From positions 124,001 through 188,000 of the forward strand of contig NZ_MUNW01000059.1 in NCBI RefSeq assembly GCF_002002725.1: a stretch of DNA of 64,000 nucleotides. Direction: 5' to 3'. The notes under the pieces were generated by a model. The model did no database searches and was not told the origin of the DNA. It was given only the letters and a program-made list of their open reading frames with translations. The stretch is from Sinorhizobium sp. A49. GTDB taxonomy: Bacteria; Pseudomonadota; Alphaproteobacteria; Rhizobiales; Rhizobiaceae. A program made the translations under genes and the position numbers. Of this stretch, positions 24,248 through 33,951 are shown piece after piece; within the stretch, counting starts at the first letter, position 1, and every line of letters starts with the position of its first letter.

Positions 24248-25672
24248 TCAGCCGAAAACCCGCAAGGCCCTGATGGCGGACCGCACGACGGCATTCTTCG
24301 CCAAGGGCGCATAATAGGAGATGACCGCCTGTTTTCCAATCTCGGAAAGGGTCGGATAGGGTGCGACATAGCCGCGGACCTGCTTGAGCGTCATGCCGTT
24401 GGCGACCACGAGCGACCACATGCTGATCAGCTCGCCCGCACCGGGGGCGGCAATCCCGACTCCAAGGATGCGTCCACGGCGGCCGACGACGATCTTGACC
24501 AGACCGGCTTCGACCCCGTCCGTACGAGCGCGATCGCTCAAGGCTAGATCGGTCCTGATGATCTCGACGGCGCCGCATTTATCCCGCGCCTCTGCCTCGC
24601 TCCATCCGACCTCGGCGATCTCAGGATCGCTGTAGGTGACCTTCGGCACGATCGCCCGGTGTTCCCGCGCCGGCAATCGGAAGAGTATCTGCTGCAGCAC
24701 AAGCCGTGCATGGTAGCTCGCCACATGGGTGAACTGCAGCCCACCGGCAGCGTCGCCGATCGCATAGACGCGGCGATTGCTGGTGCGAAGGTTCGACCCG
24801 ACCTCTATGCCCTTGGCGCCGTGGTCTATGCCGGCTGCAGAAAGGCCGAGCGATGCGTGGTTCGGTCGACGACCTGCGGCGATCAAGAGATCGCTGCCTT
24901 CGAGCTGGAAAGCGCCGCTGCCATTCTCGCATCGCAGAACGATCCGACCGCCACTTTGCACCGCCTCCAGGATCGTCGTTGCCTCGTGCAGGACCACGCC
25001 CTCTGCGCGAAGGGCGGCAATCGCGATCGAGGCCAGTTCCGGATCGGCACCCGATAGCGCCCGTCGGCTTTCGATCACAGTGACTTCGGCACCGAGTCGG
25101 CGATAGGCCTGTGCCATCTCGATGCCAACAGGACCTGCACCGACAATCAACAGATGCGCCGGCAGCCGGGTCAGATCGAACAGCGTTTCGTTGGTCAGGA
25201 ACGGCACTTTGTCGAGGCCTGGAATATCAGGGATCGCAGGAGACGAACCGGTCGCGATCACGAACCGCCGGGCGCGGATGAGGTGGTCGCCCGCTGCAAC
25301 GGTGTTTTCATCGACGAACCGGGCGGAGGATTGCAGTACTTCGACGCCGAGGCCGGTAAAGCGCTCGACGCTGTCGTGCGGGGCGATGCCGGCGATGACC
25401 TCATGGATGCGGGCATGAAGGCGTTCATAGTCGACCACGGGTTCGCTTGCCGTCAGGCCAAACCGGCCGGCCGTGCGGATCGCCTGGGCGTGCCTGGCAG
25501 CGGCAATCAGCGTCTTCGACGGCACGCACCCATGGTTCAGGCAATCGCCGCCCATCGAGCCCCGCTCGATCAGGACCACCGGAACGCCGAAGGCGACGGC
25601 ACCGGCCGCCACGGAAAGTCCGGCGGCACCGCCACCGATCACGCAGATATCCGGATTGATGACTTTCGCCAC
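24248..25672 (-). CDS. FAD-dependent pyridine nucleotide-disulfide oxidoreductase (MerA/Lpd-like)
   Basis: A 474-residue class I flavoprotein with FAD motif IGGGAAGLSVAAG, redox cysteines 44 and 49 in GGDCLNHGCVPSK, NAD motif VGAGPVGIEMAQ and FAD motif YAIGDAAGG. The C-terminal His-Glu dyad of lipoamide dehydrogenase (HPTLSE) reads YPTLSE, so the base His is replaced by Tyr, as in mercuric reductase; lipoamide is therefore unlikely to be the substrate. No ATG is available, and GTG at 25672 with GGGGCAGG before it is the best start. It follows a TVP38 membrane protein by 16 bases, a pairing seen in many bacteria, with unknown joint function. Confidence 0.88.
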   Translation of the reverse strand: MAKVINPDICVIGGGAAGLSVAAGAVAFGVPVVLIERGSMGGDCLNHGCVPSKTLIAAARHAQAIRTAGRFGLTASEPVVDYERLHARIHEVIAGIAPHDSVERFTGLGVEVLQSSARFVDENTVAAGDHLIRARRFVIATGSSPAIPDIPGLDKVPFLTNETLFDLTRLPAHLLIVGAGPVGIEMAQAYRRLGAEVTVIESRRALSGADPELASIAIAALRAEGVVLHEATTILEAVQSGGRIVLRCENGSGAFQLEGSDLLIAAGRRPNHASLGLSAAGIDHGAKGIEVGSNLRTSNRRVYAIGDAAGGLQFTHVASYHARLVLQQILFRLPAREHRAIVPKVTYSDPEIAEVGWSEAEARDKCGAVEIIRTDLALSDRARTDGVEAGLVKIVVGRRGRILGVGIAAPGAGELISMWSLVVANGMTLKQVRGYVAPYPTLSEIGKQAVISYYAPLAKNAVVRSAIRALRVFG

Positions 25673-25688
25673 GCCTGCCCCATACCCT

Positions 25689-26489
25689 TCAAACAGCCTT
25701 GCGGCGCGACCATACCCGCTTGAAGGCGAGTGGCAATGCCGCAATGAGCGCAAGCGCCACGAGCGCCAGGGTCAGCTTCGGCGTTGCAAAATCCGACAGA
25801 GACAGCTCGCGACCGGCGGCCGCCGCGCGCGCGATCACCTCGTCGAGCCCGCCACCGAGCCAGGCATAGGCGAAGGTGGCGGGGACGATACCGATCAAGG
25901 TCGCCATCGCAAACGTCCTCAATCTCACTTCGAAGAAGGCCGGTGCGATGTTGACAATGAAAAACGGAAAGATCGGCGCCAGGCGCAGCACGAGAAGATA
26001 GACAAACGCATTGCGGCAGAACCCGTCGGCAAAGCGCGCGAGGAATGGTCCCGCCCGCCGGCGCAAGAGATCGCCGAACATGCTGCGGGCTGCCAGAAAC
26101 AGCAGGCATGAGCCCAGCGTCGCGGCGGCCACTGCGAGAAGCCCGCCGCCGGCACAGCCGAAGAGAAAGCCGGCAAAGATCGTCAGGACCGAAGCAGCCG
26201 GGATCGAAAAGACCACGACCGCGATGTAGACGAGGAAAAACAGACCGGCCGCCTGGACCGGATAAGCTTCGACATAGAGACGCAACGCCTCACGGTGGTG
26301 GACGAGTGCGCTCAGCGACAGATAACGCTGAAGGCCGAAGGCGTAGGAGGCGAAACCGCCGGCGACAAGAAGCGCCAACAGCACCAGCCGCCACGCGATC
26401 CTGCCCCGGTCTTCGGGCGTGCCCTCGTCAAGCGCCTCCGGCGGCGGTGGACCGGCATCCCCGGGCCTGTTGGTGGCGCTTCGGTACAT
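25689..26489 (-). CDS. TVP38/TMEM64 family membrane protein
   Basis: A 266-residue polytopic protein of the TVP38/DedA-like (VTT) superfamily. A first membrane helix (about 33-52) precedes the family core AGFLFGCAGGGLLAVAAATLGSCLLFLAAR (split by me into GCAGGGLLAVAAATLGSC) and LRLAPIFPFFIVNIAPAFF. Members of the superfamily are implicated in lipid scrambling or undecaprenyl-phosphate recycling. It is followed by the disulfide oxidoreductase and the histidine kinase, probably as one transcript. The start at 26489 leaves a 30-residue polar N-terminus; the ribosome site is weak. Confidence 0.88.
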   Translation of the reverse strand: MYRSATNRPGDAGPPPPEALDEGTPEDRGRIAWRLVLLALLVAGGFASYAFGLQRYLSLSALVHHREALRLYVEAYPVQAAGLFFLVYIAVVVFSIPAASVLTIFAGFLFGCAGGGLLAVAAATLGSCLLFLAARSMFGDLLRRRAGPFLARFADGFCRNAFVYLLVLRLAPIFPFFIVNIAPAFFEVRLRTFAMATLIGIVPATFAYAWLGGGLDEVIARAAAAGRELSLSDFATPKLTLALVALALIAALPLAFKRVWSRRKAV

Positions 26490-26671
26490 GTGATTTCGTT
26501 TCTTGGAAAACTCTGTCCTTGCAGTAACGGCAATTCGCACCGGGGACCAATAACGAATGGTCGCGTCGCAAAACGTCAGCGTGAACGGGCCGGCAAGACA
26601 ACTCACGTTGCCGTGAGACGAAAGCAGTTGCCGCAGCGGCGGCACCCTGATCGCCGTTTATCCACGGAAAA

Positions 26672-26702
26672 CGCCCGCGGAGACGTCAGTCGTCCGCGGG
26701 CG
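26672..26702 (-). terminator. Rho-independent terminator of the chemoreceptor gene
   Basis: On the minus strand CGCCCGCGGA / TCCGCGGGCG forms a 10-bp stem with an 11-base loop, followed by TTTTCC, about 40 bases after the chemoreceptor stop. Confidence 0.8.
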
Positions 26703-26742
26703 TCATTGTTCAGTTCATTGCGCGACGACTACGCCGCGCCGA

Positions 26743-28746
26743 TCAGAACTCTTCCCAGTTGTCCCTAGCGACGGCAGCCGAGGATCCGCCGCTGAAGGCG
26801 CGGGCAACGTTGCCCATCATCCGGCGCGCCGGCGATTCCACCGGCCGGCTGGTTTCCCTCGCCGGCGTGATCGTGCGGGCGGCTTGCGTCCCGTCGAGCT
26901 TGAAGTAGGCGATCAGGCTCGCGAGGTTGTTGGCTTCCGCCGACAGCTTGTGGGTCGCGGCATTGGCCTCTTCCACCATGGCGGCGTTCTGCTGGGTGAC
27001 CTGGTCCATCTGGTTGACGGCGGTGCTGACTTCGCCAAGACCGGTCGACTGTTCGCGCGCCGCCGTGGCGATCGAGTGGATATGGTCGTTGATCTTGAGC
27101 ACGCGCTCTTCGATCTCGCCAAGCGCCGAGCCGGTTTCCTGCACGAGCCGGACGCCGGTTGCCACTTCCGAGCCGGACTTCGAGATCAGGGATTTGATGT
27201 CCTTGGCAGCGCTTGCCGCGCGCTGGGCAAGCTCGCGCACTTCCTGTGCGACGACGGCAAAACCCTTGCCGGCATCCCCGGCTCGCGCCGCTTCGACGCC
27301 AGCATTCAGCGCCAGAAGGTTGGTCTGGAAGGCGATCTCGTCGATGACGTTGGTGATCTGGCCGATCTCGCTTGAGGCCTGCTCGATCCGGCCCATGGCG
27401 TCGACCGCATTGCGCACGACGGCTGCGGACTGCGCGGCACTTTCCTTGGCTTCGTTGACCATCACGGTCGCTTCCTGGGCCCGCTCGGTCGAGCTGCGGA
27501 CGGCGACGGTGATCTCGTCGAGTGCGGCCGACGTCTCCTCGAGGGCTGCCGCCTGCTGTTCGGTGCGCTTCGACAGGTCATCGGCAGCAGAGCGAAGCTC
27601 GGACGAGTTGCCGTTGATCGAGTCCGTGGTGACACGCACTTCGCGCAGCGTCTTCTGCAGCGTCGACAGTGTCTCGTTGACGTTCTTCTGCAGTTCGGCG
27701 AAGGCGCCCTGGAACTGGCCGTTCATGCTCTGGGTCAGGTCGCCACCGGCAAGGCTGGCGATGACGCGGCGCGTTTCGGCGATGCCGGCATCGACGCTGC
27801 CGACGAGCTCGTTGACGCTCGATGCGAAGCGGTTGAGATCGTCGTTCTCGTAGTCCTTGCCGATCCGCTTGGTGAAGTCACCGGCGGCGGCGGCCGAGAC
27901 GACGACGCCAATGCTGGTCTGCAGGTCGGCGCTCTTTTCGCGCAACGCCGCTTCCTGGGCGTTGAGATCGCGAACGGCAAGGCCGTTCTGCTTGAAGATC
28001 TGCACGGCTGCCGCCATTTCGCCGATCTCATCCTTGCGGTCGGCAAAAGGTACGTCGGCAGAAAGATCGCCACCGGCGAGTTGCTTCATCTTGCCCGTCA
28101 GGTCGAGGATCGGGCGGCTCAGATGGTTGGTGCCGATATAGAAGGCAGTGCCGATACCGACGGCAAGTCCGAGCCCGGCGATGCCGAGAATGATGACGAT
28201 GACCGAGCGCTCGAACGAGGCGATGTCGGCCTGAACGGTCTTGAGCGTAGCGATGTTCGCCTCGACAACGGCATCGATCTCGGCCTGGAAGGCCTTGCGG
28301 TTGGCGCGGTTGGCGTCGTTGTTGCCCTGTTCGTTGGCCGCCTTCGGCGAAACTTCCTGGCTAAGACGCGCTGTTTCAACGCGGAACGCCTTGAATTCCT
28401 CGGCGCGCTTGGTCAGCGCATCGAACGAGCCGAGCTTGTCGGCCGGCACCAGCGGGCGCCACTCGGCAAACAGCGCATCGATCTTTTCGAGGTTTTTCAG
28501 AATGCCGTCGGCAAAGGGCTTTGCCTTTTCGATGGTGGGCGCTGCGTAAATTCCGCGCGCTTCCATGACGACGCCGGTAACCAGTCGATTGAGGTGCTCG
28601 CCGTTGAAGGCACGCTCTGAGGCGTTCTGATACTGATGGAACCGGCTGTTGTATTGAGAAACGACCAACAGTGACATGCCGGTCACCGCGATCGCCAGGA
28701 GGCTCATCACCCCAACGATCAGATTGATCTTACCACGTATTTTCAT
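26743..28746 (-). CDS. methyl-accepting chemotaxis protein
   Basis: A 667-residue transmembrane chemoreceptor. The N-terminal helix (about 7-29) and second membrane segment (about 182-203) enclose a helical periplasmic domain of about 150 residues, of four-helix-bundle type. A HAMP domain and further HAMP-like segments (about 205-380) lead to the signalling domain, whose tip is EIAFQTNLLALNAGVEAARAGDAGKGFAVVAQEVR. The C-terminus NWEEF resembles the NWETF pentapeptide that tethers CheR and CheB, so the receptor may be methylation-competent and assist others. Start ATG at 28746 has a GGAGGCAGGG ribosome site. The ligand is unknown. Confidence 0.95.
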   Translation of the reverse strand: MKIRGKINLIVGVMSLLAIAVTGMSLLVVSQYNSRFHQYQNASERAFNGEHLNRLVTGVVMEARGIYAAPTIEKAKPFADGILKNLEKIDALFAEWRPLVPADKLGSFDALTKRAEEFKAFRVETARLSQEVSPKAANEQGNNDANRANRKAFQAEIDAVVEANIATLKTVQADIASFERSVIVIILGIAGLGLAVGIGTAFYIGTNHLSRPILDLTGKMKQLAGGDLSADVPFADRKDEIGEMAAAVQIFKQNGLAVRDLNAQEAALREKSADLQTSIGVVVSAAAAGDFTKRIGKDYENDDLNRFASSVNELVGSVDAGIAETRRVIASLAGGDLTQSMNGQFQGAFAELQKNVNETLSTLQKTLREVRVTTDSINGNSSELRSAADDLSKRTEQQAAALEETSAALDEITVAVRSSTERAQEATVMVNEAKESAAQSAAVVRNAVDAMGRIEQASSEIGQITNVIDEIAFQTNLLALNAGVEAARAGDAGKGFAVVAQEVRELAQRAASAAKDIKSLISKSGSEVATGVRLVQETGSALGEIEERVLKINDHIHSIATAAREQSTGLGEVSTAVNQMDQVTQQNAAMVEEANAATHKLSAEANNLASLIAYFKLDGTQAARTITPARETSRPVESPARRMMGNVARAFSGGSSAAVARDNWEEF

Positions 28747-28988
28747 CCCTGCCTCCACGACACCGCGAGACTTGCCCGGTTATCGGAAGGTCGCGGCTAT
28801 TGCACCGCGGCCACGCTAAAACATCCATGGTTAATAAAGATCATCGTGGACAGCAGGCATTCTAGGGAGGGCGTGTTAGCTCTCTGTTTACCAGCGTGAG
28901 ATAGCGCGCCGCGGTGCATGGCCGCGAAATCGAGGTCGCGCCGAAACCGGGATTCGATCACTTTTGCCTGTCGGACCGGCCCGCCTGA

Positions 28989-29018
28989 TTGACTTTCCGG
29001 GAAATTTGCCTTTATAAG
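28989..29018 (+). promoter_or_regulatory. sigma-70 promoter of rpmH-rnpA-yidC
   Basis: TTGACT and TATAAG are spaced by 18 bases, 114 bases before rpmH, the typical strong promoter for ribosomal-protein L34 in alphaproteobacteria. The rest of the 385-base gap upstream to the chemoreceptor shows no gene. Confidence 0.75.
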
Positions 29019-29131
29019 CCGCCCACGTCCGGCCAAGCCTGCCTGCCCGACAGGCGGAGCTATGTCCGGAACGTAAACGCTCCTTGCTACATGCAAACCC
29101 AAGAAGGGCCGCACACCGCGGTATTAAATAA

Positions 29132-29266
29132 ATGAAGCGTACTTACCAACCGTCCAAGCTTGTTCGCAAGCGCCGTCACGGCTTCCGTGCACGCATGTCC
29201 ACCGCCGGTGGCCAGAAGGTCCTCGCAGCCCGCCGGGCTCGTGGCCGCAAGCGTCTTTCGGCTTAA
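29132..29266 (+). CDS. rpmH: 50S ribosomal protein L34
   Basis: A 44-residue basic protein beginning [20 protein letters not shown] and ending in GRKRLSA, the near-invariant L34 sequence of the large ribosomal subunit. It opens the conserved rpmH-rnpA-yidC cluster, 32 bases ahead of the rnpA ATG (20 ahead of its GTG). Confidence 0.98.
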   Translation: MKRTYQPSKLVRKRRHGFRARMSTAGGQKVLAARRARGRKRLSA

Positions 29267-29286
29267 GCCGAAGTTGCCCGAAACCA

Positions 29287-29685
29287 GTGTCCGGGCACAT
29301 GACGTCAGATAAAGACAAAACGACTGTCGGGCGGCTGAAAAGCCGTCCGCAGTTTTTGGCCGTTCGGGCAGGAGAAAGCCGTAGAGGCCCGCTGTTTCTC
29401 CTCGAAGTGCTCGACCGCAACGATCCGGAGGGCGAAGCCCGCGTCGGCTTCACCGTCACCAAGAAACACGGCAATGCCGTCGAGCGAAACCGGATGCGCC
29501 GACGCCTGAAAGAGGCGGTGCGGCTTTCCGCCGGGTTTGCAATGAAACCCGGACACGACTATGTGATTGTCGCCCGACGCGATCTCCTGCATGCCCCCTT
29601 CGACGCCTTGACCCGGGGGCTTGGCGAGCGCATCGAAAACAAGCCGAAACAGAAGCGGCCGCCGGCCGGTTCCAGGAAACAATGA
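29287..29685 (+). CDS. rnpA: ribonuclease P protein component
   Basis: A 132-residue basic protein that helps RNase P RNA bind pre-tRNA. The signature [13 protein letters not shown] and [15 protein letters not shown] are clear. Two starts are possible, GTG at 29287 and ATG at 29299; the shorter one gives the more usual beginning [16 protein letters not shown]. Its stop overlaps the start of yidC. It belongs to the rpmH operon. Confidence 0.96.
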   Translation: MSGHMTSDKDKTTVGRLKSRPQFLAVRAGESRRGPLFLLEVLDRNDPEGEARVGFTVTKKHGNAVERNRMRRRLKEAVRLSAGFAMKPGHDYVIVARRDLLHAPFDALTRGLGERIENKPKQKRPPAGSRKQ

Positions 29686-31481
29686 TGGAAAAAAACCGCA
29701 ACTATTTCGTGGCGATCGGCCTGTCCGTGCTGATCCTCGTCGCCTGGCAGTTCCTTTACGTCAATCCGAAGATTGAAAAGGAACGCATCGCTGCGGAAGC
29801 GCTGCAGGCCCAACAGGCTCAGCAGGCCCAATCGCAGCCGGGTGCAACGGCGCAACAGCCGGCGACCGGCCAGGTCCTGCCTGGCGGCACAGTTCCCGGA
29901 ACGGGCGAAAACCGCGACCAGGCGCTTGCGAAGTCGGCCCGCGTTGCGATCGACACGCCTGCGGTTTCCGGTTCCATCAACCTGACCGGCGCGCGCTTCG
30001 ACGATCTCAAGCTCAAGGCCTACCACGAGACCGTCAGCAAGCAGAGCCCGATCATCACCCTGTTCAGCCCGGCCGAGACGACCGACGGTTACTTCACCGA
30101 AATCGGTTATGTCGGCGACGCGGCAAGCGGCAGCGTGCCCGGTCCGCAGACCGTCTGGACGCTTTCGGGCGGCGACAAGCTGACGCCCGCGACACCGGTG
30201 ACGCTGACCTACACCAACGAGAAAGGCATCACCTTCAACCGCACGATCTCGATCGACGACCGCTACATGTTCCAGGTGGTCGACAGCATCAAGAACGATA
30301 CGGCCGAACCTGTATCGCTGTCGTCCTACGGCCGCGTGACGCGCTTCAACAAGCCGACGACACCAAGCGTCTACGTTCTGCATGAAGGCTTTATCGGCGT
30401 CATCGGCGAGCATGGCCTGCAGGAAGTCGGCTACTCGAAGATCGAGGATGACAAGGCGATCGAGCCCGGCAAGGCGACCGGCGGCTGGCTCGGCATCACC
30501 GACAAATATTGGGCCGCAGCGGTCGTTCCGCCGCAGGCAACCCCTTTCGAGACCCGTTTCTCGCACTTCACCGACGGCCGCGCCCGCTACCAGAGCGACT
30601 ACAAGAGCGACGCAATCACCATTGCCCCCGGCCAGTCCTCGGAACTCAAGAACCTCGTTTTTGCCGGCGCCAAGGAAGTTCCCGTCGTCGACAATTATGA
30701 AGCTGCCTATTCCATCCCGAAGTTCGACCGTCTGATCGACTGGGGCTGGTTCTACTTCATCACCAAGCCGATGTTCAAAATGATGGACTACTTCTATCGT
30801 TTGTTCGGCAATTTCGGCATCGCCATCCTGACGACCACCATCGTCGTCAAGCTCCTGTTCTTCCCGCTCGCCAACAAGCAGTACGCTTCGATGGCGAACA
30901 TGAAGAAGGTTCAGCCGAAGATGGAAGAGCTGAAGAAGAAGTTCGGCGACGACCGCATGGGCCTGCAGCAGGCAATGATGCAGCTCTACAAGGAAGAGAA
31001 GATCAATCCGCTCGCCGGCTGCTGGCCGATCCTGTTGCAGATCCCGGTGTTCTTCGCGCTCTACAAGGTGATCTACATCACCATCGAGATGCGCCACGCA
31101 CCGTTCTTCGGCTGGATCCACGACCTTTCGGCGCCGGATCCGACGACGATCTTCAACCTCTTCGGCCTCTTGCCGTTCGACGCACCGTCGTTCCTGCACC
31201 TCGGCGTCTGGCCGATCATCATGGGTATCACCATGTTCGTGCAGATGCGCATGAACCCGACACCGCCCGATCCGACCCAGGCGATGCTGTTCACCTGGAT
31301 GCCCGTGGTCTTCACCTTCATGCTGGCATCGTTCCCGGCCGGTCTGGTGATCTACTGGGCCTGGAACAACACGCTTTCGGTGCTGCAGCAGTCGATCATC
31401 ATGAAGCGCCAGGGCGTGAAGATCGAACTGTTCGACAATCTGAAGAACCTGTTCTCGAAGAAACCCAAGCCGGCGGAGTGA
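29685..31481 (+). CDS. yidC: membrane protein insertase YidC
   Basis: A 598-residue inner-membrane insertase for Sec-dependent and Sec-independent membrane proteins. It starts with the typical [25 protein letters not shown] signal anchor (shown here split: residues 1-20 then AWQFLY), then a large periplasmic beta-domain (about 60-345) and five C-terminal membrane segments with the hydrophilic-groove region. ATGATG at 29682-29687 offers two starts; the second has better spacing from AGGA. It overlaps rnpA, so translation is probably coupled. Confidence 0.97.
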   Translation: MEKNRNYFVAIGLSVLILVAWQFLYVNPKIEKERIAAEALQAQQAQQAQSQPGATAQQPATGQVLPGGTVPGTGENRDQALAKSARVAIDTPAVSGSINLTGARFDDLKLKAYHETVSKQSPIITLFSPAETTDGYFTEIGYVGDAASGSVPGPQTVWTLSGGDKLTPATPVTLTYTNEKGITFNRTISIDDRYMFQVVDSIKNDTAEPVSLSSYGRVTRFNKPTTPSVYVLHEGFIGVIGEHGLQEVGYSKIEDDKAIEPGKATGGWLGITDKYWAAAVVPPQATPFETRFSHFTDGRARYQSDYKSDAITIAPGQSSELKNLVFAGAKEVPVVDNYEAAYSIPKFDRLIDWGWFYFITKPMFKMMDYFYRLFGNFGIAILTTTIVVKLLFFPLANKQYASMANMKKVQPKMEELKKKFGDDRMGLQQAMMQLYKEEKINPLAGCWPILLQIPVFFALYKVIYITIEMRHAPFFGWIHDLSAPDPTTIFNLFGLLPFDAPSFLHLGVWPIIMGITMFVQMRMNPTPPDPTQAMLFTWMPVVFTFMLASFPAGLVIYWAWNNTLSVLQQSIIMKRQGVKIELFDNLKNLFSKKPKPAE

Positions 31482-31507
31482 CGCCGGCAGACAGAGCCTT
31501 CGCAAGG

Positions 31508-31540
31508 CCCCGGACCGAAAGGTCCGGGGTTTTTCTTTTT
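31508..31540 (+). terminator. Rho-independent terminator after yidC
   Basis: CCCCGGACC / GGTCCGGGG with a GAAA loop is followed by a run of T broken only by one C. It ends the rpmH-rnpA-yidC operon. Confidence 0.95.
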
Positions 31541-31638
31541 GTGTCTGTCCCTGTTTGCGACGGGACATTGTCGCGGATACCGGTGCCCACGCGCGCGTTG
31601 CGATCTATTGTTCAACCTTCGCGCTCCGGATCCTGACG

Positions 31639-32553
31639 ATGTCGCAGTCGACCCTCCCTTCAACGACGACAGCTCTCCAAAACCGCACGGGCGGCGTCTT
31701 CCTCGTACTTGGCTCGGCAATCGTCTGGAGCTTCGGCGGCACGCTTGCACGGTTTCTCGATATCGCCGACGGCTGGACGATCGTCTTCTGGCGGTCGACG
31801 TTCGCGACCCTCTTCCTGATCGGCTTCATGCTGGTGCGTGACGGAGCCGCCAACATGACCCGCCTGTTCCGCGAAATGGGTTGGCCGGGCATTGCAGTCG
31901 GCTGCTGTTTCGCCACGGCTTCGACCAGCTTCATCCTGGCACTCGCCTACACCACGGTCGCCAACATCGTGCTCATCCAGGCCGGAGTGCCGTTGATCGC
32001 AGCGCTCATCGGCTGGCTGCTCTTTCGCGAGCGGGTTTCTGCCATCACCTGGGCGGCAATCGCCGCCGTCATCGCCGGTGTCGTCGTGATGGTCTCGGAT
32101 TCGATCGGCGGTGGCGTCTCGCCGGTCGGCGATGCGCTGGCACTGCTGATTGCGCTCGCCTTTGCCTCGGCCACGGTGATCACCCGCCACTACGCCCATG
32201 TGCGCATGGCGCCGGCCGCCTGCTTCGGCACAATCGTCGCCGGAACCATTGCAGCGACGCAAGCCTCGGGCTTTGCCGTCACGACGAATGAGGTTGCCAT
32301 CCTTGTCGCCTTCGGCGCCCTCAACTTCGGCCTTGGGCTTGCGCTGTTCGTCACCGGTGCGCGGCTGCTGCCCTCGGCGCTCGCTGCCCTGCTCGGCACG
32401 CTCGAAACCGTGCTGGCGCCGCTCTGGGTCGCCGTCATCCACGGCGAGATCCCGCGGACCAATACCATCGTTGGTGGATCGATCGTGCTTGCCGCCCTGT
32501 TGGTTTACCTGACGCTCGAGCTCCTGCGCCAGCAAATCCGGCCGGTTCGGTAG
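31639..32553 (+). CDS. EamA/DMT family transporter
   Basis: A 304-residue inner-membrane protein with ten hydrophobic segments and two EamA repeats (about 20-145 and 160-290) of the drug/metabolite transporter superfamily. Motifs such as FWRSTFATLFLIGFML and the late LPSALAALLGTLETVLAPLWVAVIHGE fit. Members export amino acids, nucleosides or drugs; the substrate is not predictable. It sits between yidC and yihA but after a strong terminator, so it probably has its own promoter. The start is placed at MSQST, 18 residues before the first membrane helix. Confidence 0.9.
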   Translation: MSQSTLPSTTTALQNRTGGVFLVLGSAIVWSFGGTLARFLDIADGWTIVFWRSTFATLFLIGFMLVRDGAANMTRLFREMGWPGIAVGCCFATASTSFILALAYTTVANIVLIQAGVPLIAALIGWLLFRERVSAITWAAIAAVIAGVVVMVSDSIGGGVSPVGDALALLIALAFASATVITRHYAHVRMAPAACFGTIVAGTIAATQASGFAVTTNEVAILVAFGALNFGLGLALFVTGARLLPSALAALLGTLETVLAPLWVAVIHGEIPRTNTIVGGSIVLAALLVYLTLELLRQQIRPVR

Positions 32554-32630
32554 CTGCGCCGAGCCGAAAGCTTGACATCGCTCGTCAAAACCGTGAAGCC
32601 AAGTCCAACTTGACGAAGGAATGAAGACCG

Positions 32631-33284
32631 ATGGCCGACACTAAGACAAAAGACGACAAGCCGCTGTTCGGCCGGCCGTGGATTTTCATTCGCGGCGTGC
32701 CGGCGATGAAGTTCCTGCCGCCGGAAGGCCCGACCGAAATCGCCTTTGCCGGCCGTTCCAATGTCGGCAAGTCGTCGCTGATCAATGCGCTGGTCGGCCA
32801 GAAGGGCCTGGCGCGCACATCCAACACCCCCGGGCGCACCCAGGAACTCAACTACTTCGTGCCGGATGGCTTTTCCGGTGAAGCGGGCGACCTGCCGCCG
32901 ATGGCGCTGGTGGACATGCCCGGCTACGGCTATGCCCAGGCGCCGAAGGAACAGGTGGATGCCTGGACCAAGCTGGTGTTCGACTACCTGCGCGGTCGCG
33001 CGACACTGAAGCGCGTATACGTGCTGATCGATTCCCGCCATGGCATCAAGAAGAACGACGAGGACGTGCTGTCGCTGCTCGACAAGGCAGCTGTCTCCTA
33101 CCAGATCATCCTGACCAAGACTGACAAGATCAAGGCCGCCGGCGTGCCCCGGCTGGTCGCCGAAACGCTCGAGAAGATCAAGAAGCATCCTGCCGCATTC
33201 CCCGAAGTTCTCTTCACTTCCTCGGAAAAGGGTGAAGGCATCGACGAGCTGCGCGCGACGATCGAGCTTGCGCTTTCGCGCTGA
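32631..33284 (+). CDS. yihA: ribosome biogenesis GTPase YihA/EngB
   Basis: A 217-residue GTPase of the EngB (YsxC) family needed for 50S subunit maturation. G1 GRSNVGKSS is at residues 41-49, G3 DMPGYGY follows, and G4 is TKTDK; the [15 protein letters not shown] stretch is the family switch I region. It starts 77 bases after the DMT transporter with a GACGAAGGA ribosome site. Confidence 0.96.
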   Translation: MADTKTKDDKPLFGRPWIFIRGVPAMKFLPPEGPTEIAFAGRSNVGKSSLINALVGQKGLARTSNTPGRTQELNYFVPDGFSGEAGDLPPMALVDMPGYGYAQAPKEQVDAWTKLVFDYLRGRATLKRVYVLIDSRHGIKKNDEDVLSLLDKAAVSYQIILTKTDKIKAAGVPRLVAETLEKIKKHPAAFPEVLFTSSEKGEGIDELRATIELALSR

Positions 33285-33403
33285 GAGCGCAAACCGCCGA
33301 CAAGTCTTTGATCTCCGTCACTACCCTGACATGCAAACCGCTCTATCTCTGCCGTGCGGTCGCGCGTTTCCTTGCGCGATGGCGCCAAGGATAGGAGAGA
33401 CAC

Positions 33404-33943
33404 ATGTCCGATTTGATCGTTGTGGGGTTCGATACGCCTGAGGAAGCTGACAAGGTTCTCGTCAAGCTCGCCGGCCTCAAGAAGGAATATCTGATCGACC
33501 TCGAGGACGCCGTCGTCGTCGTGCGCGACGCGGATGGCAAGGTCCATCTCAAGCAGAGCCTTAACCTGACCGCGATCGGGGCGACCTCGGGCCTTCTGTC
33601 CGGCTCGATCTGGGGCGGGCTTGTCGGGCTCCTGTTCCTCAATCCGCTTGCCGGCTTTGCCATCGGCGGTGCACTCGGCGCTGGTGCCGGTGCGCTTTCG
33701 GGCTCACTGACCGACTACGGCATCGACGACGACTTCATCAAATCGCTGGGCAACACCATTCCGAACAACTCCTCGGCGCTGTTCATCCTGGTGCGCAAGG
33801 TGCAGCCGGAAAAGGTTCTCGCCGAATTCTCGGGCCTGCGCGGTCGGGTGCTGAAGACATCGCTGTCACCCGAACAGGAGCAGAAGCTCCAGGCGGCTCT
33901 CTCCGACGCAACGACGGCTTCCCCGCAAGCCGGAACGTTCTGA
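33404..33943 (+). CDS. DUF1269 family membrane-associated protein
   Basis: A 179-residue protein of the DUF1269 family. A ferredoxin-like N-terminal part (DLIVVGFDTPEEADKVLVKL) is followed by a very glycine-rich hydrophobic hairpin at about 60-105 (GLLSGSIWGGLVGLLFLNP, then GGALGAGAGALSG) and a polar C-terminus. Function is unknown; the glycine-zipper region resembles membrane-inserting stress proteins. A GGAGAG ribosome site precedes the ATG. It converges on msrB. Confidence 0.88.
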   Translation: MSDLIVVGFDTPEEADKVLVKLAGLKKEYLIDLEDAVVVVRDADGKVHLKQSLNLTAIGATSGLLSGSIWGGLVGLLFLNPLAGFAIGGALGAGAGALSGSLTDYGIDDDFIKSLGNTIPNNSSALFILVRKVQPEKVLAEFSGLRGRVLKTSLSPEQEQKLQAALSDATTASPQAGTF

Positions 33944-33951
33944 AGCGCGGC

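Noticed and set aside
24248-25672. Calling the flavoprotein dihydrolipoamide dehydrogenase or mercuric reductase
   Set aside because: The Lpd His is replaced by Tyr and the MerA metal-binding domains are absent, with no mer or 2-oxoacid dehydrogenase genes nearby.
29559-31568. A 669-codon minus-strand open frame opposite yidC
   Set aside because: Rich in His, Asp and Arg without any domain, as expected for antisense of a GC-rich gene; yidC is certain.
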